A DNA stretch of 64,000 bases, taken from Alistipes sp. GTDB taxonomy: Bacteria > Bacteroidota > Bacteroidia > Bacteroidales > Rikenellaceae. How positions within the stretch are numbered: position 1 is the stretch's first letter; every line of letters begins with the position of its first letter. The DNA is taken from positions 62,001 to 126,000 of the forward strand of contig JAGATC010000020.1 in assembly GCA_017621455.1 (NCBI GenBank). The letters are read 5' to 3'. Shown here one piece after another: positions 58,353 through 64,000 of the stretch. The notes beneath the pieces were generated by a model that saw only the letters and a program-made list of their open reading frames with translations, made no database searches and was not told the DNA's origin. The position numbers and the translations under genes are program-made.

Positions 58353-60809
58353 ATGACACAGAAGAAACCATCAAAAAAACGCAAGCTTAGCTGGAAGGCG
58401 TGGACGATTATCGCGATGTGGACGCTCACGCTGGTTGGCATCCTCGCGGTGATGACCGTATTCATCATGGCTAAGAACGAGAAGCTGGGTCCCATGCCTT
58501 CGTTCGACGAGCTGGAGAATCCCAAGACTAACCTTGCAACGCAGATTTACTCGGCAGATGGAGAGGTCATCGGCACCTACTTCATCGAGAACCGTACCTA
58601 CCTCTCGTACGAGGACCTCTTCCCGGCGGATAAGAGCAAGTGGCTCGAAATTGATGGCCACACCCTACCCCCTGTGGTTGCGGCACTCTTAGCTACGGAG
58701 GATGTGCGCTTCTTCGACCACTCGGGTATCGACTTTCAGGCTACGGCGCGTGTCGGCATCAAGACAATCCTCTTGGGTCAGAGCGAGCAGGGTGGCGGTA
58801 GTACCGTTACGCAGCAGCTCGCCAAAAACCTCTACAAAACACGTGTGCAGAACTCGGGCGAGGGTACGGCAGGAACGATAGTGTCGAAGATTCAGGAGTA
58901 TGTTATCGCCACGCAGCTCGAGTATAACTACACGAAGGAGGAGATTGTAGCCATGTACCTAAATACGGTGGAGTTCTCGAACTCAAACTTCGGTATTAAG
59001 TCTGCGGCGAATAACTTCTTTGGCAAGGAGCCTTGCGACCTGAACATAGAAGAGGCGGCAGTCATCGTAGGCCAGGTTAAGGCCCCTGGTACGTACGCTC
59101 CGATAAAGCGTGGTGAGCCTAATCCCAAGGCCTTGGAGCGTCGTAATACTGTGCTTGACCGTATGGCGTCGGCGGGAGCCATTAGTCAGAGTAGGGCTAA
59201 TGAGCTTAAGAAGCTGCCTATCGACCTATCGCAGTATCGTCGTGCGGGTGATGCCCACAACGAGGGCTCGGCGACATATTTCCGTGAGATGGTGCGTCGC
59301 GCCTTGACGGCGTCGGAGCCCGTGCGCTCGAACTACTATACCGAGTGGGACTACGAGCAGGCACTTAAGGAGTATAACGAGAATCCCATCATGGGTTGGT
59401 GTCATAAGAACCATAAGGCTAATGGCGACACGTACGACATCTACCGCGATGGTCTTAAGATCTACACCACGGTTGACCTCCAGATGCAGGAGTATGCCGA
59501 GGAGGCCTACGCTGAGCAGATGCGTGAGCTTGTGCAACCACGTATGGACCAGCAGATTAAGAGTCGCGGAGGCTCGCTCTTCCCCGACCTCACGAGGGCA
59601 GAGTCGGATAAGAAGATTGATAAGTCTATGAAGCAGACGGACCGTTGGCGTGGTATGGCAAAAGATGGTTATTCGGAGAGTGAGATCGTAGCTTCGTTTA
59701 ATACGCCCATTAACATGCGCGTATTTACCTATAATGGTGAGCGTGATACGGTTATGACTCCTCGCGACTCGCTTGTGCACTATAAGAAGACGATGCGTGG
59801 CGCCTTTGTTGCCATCGACCCCAATACGGGCTATGTGCGTGCATATGTGGGTGGCCCCGACTATCGTTACTTCAAGTATGATGCTGCCTCGCAGGGTAAG
59901 CGTCAGGTGGGCTCTACGGCGAAGCCTTTCATCTACACCTTTGCTATCGACCAGCTCGGTTTGACCCCCTGCACACCTGTGCCCAACCTCCCTGTATCTA
60001 TCGAGACACCATCGGGTATATGGTCACCTAAGGAGGCGGGCAAGGTTGAGTATACGGGAGTTAATCCCCTCTACTGGGGCTTGGCAAATAGCCGTAACAA
60101 CTACTCAGCGTGGATTATGAAGCATGCTAAGCGCCCCGAGGCTGTAGCCGACTTTATCCACGACATGGGTATAAAGAGCTACATCGACCCTGTGGTGTCG
60201 CTATGTATCGGCTCGTATGACAGCAATCCCTACGAGATGGCCTCGGCATACTGTACCTTTGCAAATGAGGGTGTGCGCATCGACCCCATCTTCGTTACAC
60301 GCATTGAGGATAGCCAGGGTAATGTCCTTGCGACATTCACGCCCAAGACCAATGATGTGTTGTCGAAACGTGTGGCTTACACCATGATTACCATGATGCA
60401 GAAGGTCGTAACTGAGGGTACGGCGCGTCGTATGATCTATGAGTTTGGCTTCAACGACGTGGAGATAGCCGCAAAGACCGGTACTACGAACGACAATGTC
60501 GATGCATGGTTTATGTGTGCTACGCCCAACCTGGTTATGGGCGCATGGGTTGGTGGCGAGGAGCCCAGCGTGCACTTCACAAGCAGTGCCGATGGCTCAC
60601 GTATGGCGCTGCCCATTGCCGGTAAGTTCCTCACGAAGGTCTACAACGATGGTTCACTCGGAGTGCTTCGCACCGACCGCTTCGAGCGTTCGGCAGAGCT
60701 CCCCGATTACAACTGTAAGGGTGAGAGTAGTGTAGAGGAGGAAGAGTTTGGTGAAGATGCAGATTATACTACTGGTGGTTACGATAGTGATGATGAGTTC
60801 TTCGACTAA
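58353..60809 (+). CDS. mrcA: Penicillin-binding protein 1A (bifunctional transglycosylase/transpeptidase)
   Basis: A protein of 818 residues from the ATG at 58353 (MTQKKPSKKRKLS); an in-frame GTG ten codons upstream falls within a direct repeat (CTAATTAAAGATAT twice) and is less likely. A membrane anchor lies at residues 17-40. The GT51 domain has E116 in EDVRFFDHSG and GGSTVTQQLAKNLY. The transpeptidase domain has S521 in VGSTAKPF, SRN in NSRNNYS and KTG in AAKTGTTND. The acidic C-terminal tail (EEEEFGEDADY) is Bacteroidales-like. It polymerises and cross-links peptidoglycan. It follows the outer-membrane protein gene by 45 nt. Confidence 0.95.
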   Translation: MTQKKPSKKRKLSWKAWTIIAMWTLTLVGILAVMTVFIMAKNEKLGPMPSFDELENPKTNLATQIYSADGEVIGTYFIENRTYLSYEDLFPADKSKWLEIDGHTLPPVVAALLATEDVRFFDHSGIDFQATARVGIKTILLGQSEQGGGSTVTQQLAKNLYKTRVQNSGEGTAGTIVSKIQEYVIATQLEYNYTKEEIVAMYLNTVEFSNSNFGIKSAANNFFGKEPCDLNIEEAAVIVGQVKAPGTYAPIKRGEPNPKALERRNTVLDRMASAGAISQSRANELKKLPIDLSQYRRAGDAHNEGSATYFREMVRRALTASEPVRSNYYTEWDYEQALKEYNENPIMGWCHKNHKANGDTYDIYRDGLKIYTTVDLQMQEYAEEAYAEQMRELVQPRMDQQIKSRGGSLFPDLTRAESDKKIDKSMKQTDRWRGMAKDGYSESEIVASFNTPINMRVFTYNGERDTVMTPRDSLVHYKKTMRGAFVAIDPNTGYVRAYVGGPDYRYFKYDAASQGKRQVGSTAKPFIYTFAIDQLGLTPCTPVPNLPVSIETPSGIWSPKEAGKVEYTGVNPLYWGLANSRNNYSAWIMKHAKRPEAVADFIHDMGIKSYIDPVVSLCIGSYDSNPYEMASAYCTFANEGVRIDPIFVTRIEDSQGNVLATFTPKTNDVLSKRVAYTMITMMQKVVTEGTARRMIYEFGFNDVEIAAKTGTTNDNVDAWFMCATPNLVMGAWVGGEEPSVHFTSSADGSRMALPIAGKFLTKVYNDGSLGVLRTDRFERSAELPDYNCKGESSVEEEEFGEDADYTTGGYDSDDEFFD

Positions 60810-60876
60810 TCGCTGGTCTGACTATAGAACCTACCTATAAAATAAATATATTGTTTAACCTCAAAATAGAGATATT

Positions 60877-61878
60877 ATGAAGATAGCTATTGTTGGCGCA
60901 AGTGGTGCCGTAGGACAGGAATTTTTGAAGATACTTGAGACACATCCAATGCCTATCGATGAATTGAGACTCTTTGGCTCGAAACGTAGCGCTGGTAGAA
61001 CCTATCGCTTCCGTGGCGAGGATATTGTGGTGCGTGAGCTTCAGCACAACGACGACTTCCAGGATATAGACGTTGCGCTATGCTCGGCAGGTGCCTCTAC
61101 CTCGAAGGAGTATGCCGAGACCATCACCAAGTATGGCACATTTATGATTGACAACTCGAGTGCCTTCCGCATGGATGAGGATGTGCCCCTGGTTGTGCCC
61201 GAGGTTAATGGCGACGATGCCTTTGATGCTCCCCGTCATATCATCGCCAACCCCAACTGTACTACCATTCAGATGGTTGTAGCCTTAGGCGTAATCGAGA
61301 AGTTGTCGCACATTAGCCGTGTGCATGTGGCTACGTATCAGTCGGCCAGTGGCGCGGGTGCCACTGCAATGCAGGAGTTTGAGCTGCAGCAGCGTGCTGT
61401 GGTTGAGGGCACTGAGCCTAAGGTTGAGAAGTTTGCATATCAGCTCGCCTGCAACCTTATACCACATATCGACGTCTTCCAGGACAACGACTACACCAAG
61501 GAGGAGATGAAGATGTTCCACGAGACACGTAAAATCATGCACTCCGACATTCGTACCTCGGCTACATGCGTGCGTGTGCCCGTTATGCGTGCCCACTCTG
61601 AGTCGGTATGGGTGGAGACCGATGAGCCACTTTCGGTGGAGGATGTACGTCGCGCCTTCAAGGAGGCTAAGGGTATAGTCCTTATCGACGAGCCCGCCGA
61701 GAAGCGCTACCCAATGCCCCTATTTGCTGAGGGCACCGACCCTGTTTACGTAGGTCGCATCCGCAAGGATATAACCTCGGAGAATGGCATCACATTCTGG
61801 TGCGTGGCCGACCAAATTCGCAAGGGTGCAGCACTTAACGCCATCCAGATATTGGAGCTTCTTGTTGCTAATAAATAA
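60877..61878 (+). CDS. asd: Aspartate-semialdehyde dehydrogenase
   Basis: A 333-residue protein. NADP-binding [14 protein letters not shown] at the N-terminus, catalytic Cys128 in NPNCTTIQ, and the substrate motifs [14 protein letters not shown] and [11 protein letters not shown] (His). It makes aspartate semialdehyde for lysine/diaminopimelate, threonine and methionine. Because it feeds diaminopimelate into peptidoglycan, the placement after PBP1A is plausible as a functional link, though it may be chance. Confidence 0.96.
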   Translation: MKIAIVGASGAVGQEFLKILETHPMPIDELRLFGSKRSAGRTYRFRGEDIVVRELQHNDDFQDIDVALCSAGASTSKEYAETITKYGTFMIDNSSAFRMDEDVPLVVPEVNGDDAFDAPRHIIANPNCTTIQMVVALGVIEKLSHISRVHVATYQSASGAGATAMQEFELQQRAVVEGTEPKVEKFAYQLACNLIPHIDVFQDNDYTKEEMKMFHETRKIMHSDIRTSATCVRVPVMRAHSESVWVETDEPLSVEDVRRAFKEAKGIVLIDEPAEKRYPMPLFAEGTDPVYVGRIRKDITSENGITFWCVADQIRKGAALNAIQILELLVANK

Positions 61879-61950
61879 GGATGTGGTTATTTGCAACAGC
61901 GCTACGAATGGACTTGGTCTTGAGAGCAAGAAAATATTTTAATGGAGGGT
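61879..61950. other. Short gap after asd
   Basis: No terminator hairpin with T-run was recognised here. The tnaA promoter begins at 61951. Confidence 0.4.
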
Positions 61951-61982
61951 GTTGCAATTGACTATATTTTTGCGTACCTTTG
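61951..61982 (+). promoter_or_regulatory. Promoter of tnaA
   Basis: GTTG (61951-61954), 20 nt, TACCTTTG (61975-61982). The leader is about 90 nt, AT-rich, without the Trp-containing leader peptide (tnaC) used in E. coli. Confidence 0.7.
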
Positions 61983-62078
61983 TGGCGCAAAAAACGTAAT
62001 TGACGAAATTATGCGTATTTAGCAAAACAGAAAAAGAATAAATTATTAATATTATTATAAACTTAAAACTACACTACT

Positions 62079-63452
62079 ATGGAAATTCCATTTGCAGAAG
62101 CGTATCGAATTAAGATGGTTGAGCCTTTGAAGAAGAGCACACGCGAGGAGCGTGAGCAGTGGCTCAAGGAGGCTCACTACAACCTCTTCGGCCTTAAGTC
62201 AGAGCAGGTATACATCGACTGCTTGACAGACTCTGGTACTGGCGCTATGAGCGACCGTCAGTGGGCTGCTATGATGACTGGTGACGAGGCTTATGCTGGT
62301 TCAAAGTCATTCTTCCAGCTTAAGGAGACTATCTTCAACATCACAGGCTTCGAGTACGTTATCCCTACACACCAGGGTCGTGCTGCTGAGAACGTATTGT
62401 TCTCACACCTCGTAAAGGCTGGCGACATCGTCCCCGGTAACTCACACTTCGACACTACCAAGGGTCACATCGAGTTCCGTAAGGCTACAGCTTTGGACTG
62501 CACAATCGACGCAGCTAAGGATACTCAGCTCGAGATTCCTTTCAAGGGTGAGGTAGACTGCGCTAAGCTCGAGAAGGCTTTGGCTGAGAACGCTGAGAAG
62601 ATTCCTTTCATCATCGTTACCGTTACTAACAACACTGCAGGTGGTCAGCCCGTATCTATGAAGAACCTTCGCGACGTACGTGCTATCGCTGACAAGTATG
62701 GCAAGCGCGTTGTATTCGACTCAGCTCGTTTCGTTGAGAACGCTTACTTCATCAAGACCCGCGAGGAGGGCTACGCTGATAAGACTATCAAGGAGATTTG
62801 CAAGGAGATGTTCTCTTACGCTGACGGTATGACTATGTCATCAAAGAAGGACGGTCTTGTAAACATGGGTGGTTTCATCGCTACACGTCACGAGGACTGG
62901 TTCGAGGGTGCTAAGCGTTTCTGTATCCCCTTCGAGGGCTTCCTTACTTACGGTGGTATGAACGGCCGTGATATGGCAGCTTTGGCTGTAGGTCTCGACG
63001 AGAACACCGAGCTTGAGACTATCGAGACTCGTATCAAGCAGGTACAGTACCTCGCAGCTAAGCTCGACGAGTACGGCATTCCTTACCAGCGCCCTGTTGG
63101 TGGTCACGCTTTGTTCGTAGATGCTTCCAAGGTTCTTTCTAACATTCCTAAGGAGGAGTTCCCCGCACAGACCCTCGCTATCGAGCTCTACCTCGAGGCT
63201 GGTGTTCGTGGTTGCGAGATCGGTTACATCCTTGCTGACCGTGATCCTATCACTCGTGAGAACCGTTTCGGTGGCCTTGACCTTCTTCGTCTCTGCATCG
63301 CACGTCGTTCTTACACCAACAACCACATGGACGTTATCGCTGCCGCTCTTAAGAACGTATACGACCGTCGTCATGAGATCACTCGTGGTGTGAAGATCGT
63401 ATGGGAGACTGAGTTGATGCGTCACTTTACTGTTAAGCTTGAGCGCTTGTAA
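62079..63452 (+). CDS. tnaA: Tryptophanase (L-tryptophan indole-lyase)
   Basis: A 457-residue PLP enzyme of the beta-eliminating lyase family. The lysine that binds PLP is in MSSKKDGLVNMGG (K256/K257), the usual AKKDAMV position. The N-terminal EIPFAEAYRIKMVEP and PTHQGRAAENVLF (cofactor loop) are tryptophanase-like, and the whole is near the E. coli length. It splits tryptophan into indole, pyruvate and ammonia, a trait of indole-forming gut Bacteroidales; tyrosine phenol-lyase is the main alternative. Strong codon bias (GCT, CGT, GGT) suggests high expression. No tnaB permease is adjacent within the window. Four structured repeats follow the stop. Confidence 0.92.
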   Translation: MEIPFAEAYRIKMVEPLKKSTREEREQWLKEAHYNLFGLKSEQVYIDCLTDSGTGAMSDRQWAAMMTGDEAYAGSKSFFQLKETIFNITGFEYVIPTHQGRAAENVLFSHLVKAGDIVPGNSHFDTTKGHIEFRKATALDCTIDAAKDTQLEIPFKGEVDCAKLEKALAENAEKIPFIIVTVTNNTAGGQPVSMKNLRDVRAIADKYGKRVVFDSARFVENAYFIKTREEGYADKTIKEICKEMFSYADGMTMSSKKDGLVNMGGFIATRHEDWFEGAKRFCIPFEGFLTYGGMNGRDMAALAVGLDENTELETIETRIKQVQYLAAKLDEYGIPYQRPVGGHALFVDASKVLSNIPKEEFPAQTLAIELYLEAGVRGCEIGYILADRDPITRENRFGGLDLLRLCIARRSYTNNHMDVIAAALKNVYDRRHEITRGVKIVWETELMRHFTVKLERL

Positions 63453-63457
63453 TTTTC

Positions 63458-63560
63458 GATTTTATTGGGCATCTTTAGCCCATCCCAAACAAAATCCCGA
63501 AGGCTGTACGCTAAGTACTATCCTTCGGGATTTCTTATTGCGATAGACTAAATCTGCTCC
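63458..63560 (+). repeat. Structured intergenic repeat, copy 4
   Basis: A left hairpin TGGGC...GCCCA (63466-63482), then a 12-bp central stem (63492-63503 with 63522-63533) tipped by CTGTAC...GTACTAT with GTAC at 63506 and 63515, followed by TTTCTTATT. First of four copies after tnaA and so the likely tnaA terminator. Confidence 0.8.
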
Positions 63561-63589
63561 ACTAAAATCAAAAATAAATCTATTATCTA

Positions 63590-63690
63590 CTGCCGCTAAC
63601 AAATAGTCCCGACAATGAGCAGTACGCAAAGTACAGCCCATCGTCGGGATTTTTGCCGAGCGTTGTATCCACAGCCTTCTAATCCAAAAT
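63590..63690 (+). repeat. Structured intergenic repeat, copy 5
   Basis: Central stem TCCCGAC/GTCGGGA (63607-63613 with 63643-63649) extended inwards through a mismatch, tipped by CAGTAC...GTACAG (GTAC at 63622 and 63631), then TTTTT. The tail TTGCCGAGCGTTG matches copy 2; this subtype differs from copies 1, 4, 6 and 7. Confidence 0.75.
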
Positions 63691-63835
63691 ATAATTTGTT
63701 GTGATAAGGGGCCATTCTCGGCCTATCACTAAAAGTAAACCACCCAGGGCTGTACTTTGTTGTACTATCCCTGGGTGGTCTCTTTTGTGATAGACCAAGC
63801 CTAACCCCTTCTGACAACAAATTGGGTCGTGGTGC
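63691..63835 (+). repeat. Structured intergenic repeat, copy 6
   Basis: Outer arms 63693-63711 and 63805-63823 pair with a few mismatches. The left hairpin GTGATA...TATCAC encloses GGCC/GGCC. The central 11-bp stem (63739-63749 with 63769-63779) is tipped by CTGTAC...GTACTAT (GTAC at 63752 and 63762) and followed by CTCTTTT. It ends with TTGGGTCGTGG. Confidence 0.85.
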
Positions 63836-63841
63836 TAATTG

Positions 63842-63912
63842 AGTCCACCGCTAAAGGTAAATCACCCAGGGCTGTACTTCGTGTACTATCCCTGGGTGGT
63901 CTCTTTTACAAA
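63842..63912 (+). repeat. Structured intergenic repeat, copy 7 (partial)
   Basis: Central stem 63861-63871 with 63890-63900, nearly identical in sequence to copy 6, GTAC at 63874 and 63883, then CTCTTTT. The outer arms are missing, so it looks like a partial duplication of copy 6. Confidence 0.75.
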
Positions 63913-64000
63913 AGAACATATCCCTCTTATATTTGACTATGCGCAAGGCCCAAGAAAGGAATAAAAATGCATAGTATGCAATAATTTTCTATTGAAATAG
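63913..64000. other. Window end, no feature recognised
   Basis: AT-rich sequence after the last repeat; no ORF or hairpin could be supported. Confidence 0.4.

Noticed and set aside
61942..62022. A 26-codon ORF upstream of tnaA as a possible TnaC-like leader peptide
   Set aside because: It overlaps the tnaA promoter boxes, so it would not be transcribed with tnaA, and it lacks the Trp and Pro residues that define TnaC.
63453..63912. A CRISPR array, suggested by repeated units after tnaA
   Set aside because: The repeats are irregular in length and spacing, are hairpins with T-tails, and no cas genes are present.

Overview
The window looks like an ordinary chromosomal segment of a member of the phylum Bacteroidota, order Bacteroidales. 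Gene content (B12-dependent ribonucleotide reductase, tryptophanase, the fused nucleoside kinase, PorX, the rSAM/lipoprotein pair, BACON lipoproteins) and mid-range base composition point towards a gut Rikenellaceae/Alistipes-like organism, but the genus is an inference. Several promoters fit the Bacteroidota consensus TTTG / 19-20 nt / TAnnTTTG, and clear Shine-Dalgarno sequences are rare. No phage, insertion sequence or CRISPR array was seen.

Layout. 1-2.6 kb (minus): mfd 5' part, RNase G/E, a 29-codon very basic protein and HU. 2.8-5.9 kb (minus): Nudix, porX, tsaE and an SRPBCC protein. 5.9-9.5 kb (plus): a secreted S9 peptidase and a lipoprotein. 9.5-17.8 kb (minus): the cell-shape cluster mreB-mreC-mreD-mrdA-rodA, followed by surE and a LuxR-type two-component system. 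18-21 kb (plus): gpsA, pgi and a zinc-ribbon/DUF805 protein, then RNase P RNA on the minus strand. 21.5-26 kb (minus): acyl-CoA ligase and a GH13 lipoprotein. 26.3-30.8 kb: OmpA-like protein, radical SAM/SPASM enzyme with partner lipoprotein, cold-shock protein, a DUF1566 gene broken by an in-frame TGA, rnhB. 30.8-40 kb: 5'-nucleotidase, nucleoside kinase, gcvP, nrdJ. 40-44.4 kb: two divergent BACON-type lipoproteins. 44.6-49.4 kb (plus): Ca/Na antiporter, SGNH hydrolase, MBOAT acyltransferase and PAP2 phosphatase in one operon. 49.4-50.4 kb: tRNA-Val and tRNA-Asn beside a 110-bp exact duplication that includes the tRNA-Val 3' end. 50.5-55.1 kb: DUF1573 protein, NfnAB, aquaporin, Clp_N-like protein. 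55.3-63.5 kb (plus): a gluzincin-like outer-membrane protein, PBP1A, asd, tnaA.

The least explained signal is a family of seven structured intergenic repeats (after 8053, 36973, 39899 and four in a row after 63452). Each sits on the 3' side of a plus-strand gene. Each has a variable 11-15 bp stem whose two arms co-vary between copies, two near-invariant GTAC tetranucleotides at the tip, and usually a T-rich tail. Some copies also carry an outer inverted repeat and a trailing GGTCGTGG motif. They look like intrinsic terminators carried inside a larger RNA or mobile-element architecture. Other points of note are the rSAM/lipoprotein maturation pair, the TGA-interrupted DUF1566 gene, the tRNA-Val duplication, and a very short ribosome-type protein that gene callers may skip.

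Functionally the window is mainly housekeeping: envelope and peptidoglycan assembly, central metabolism (glycine cleavage, glucose-6-phosphate isomerase, glycerol-3-phosphate synthesis, aspartate family), redox (NfnAB) and RNA processing (RNase P, RNase G/E, RNase HII). Secreted lipoproteins and outer-membrane proteins typical of gut Bacteroidales lie between these blocks.
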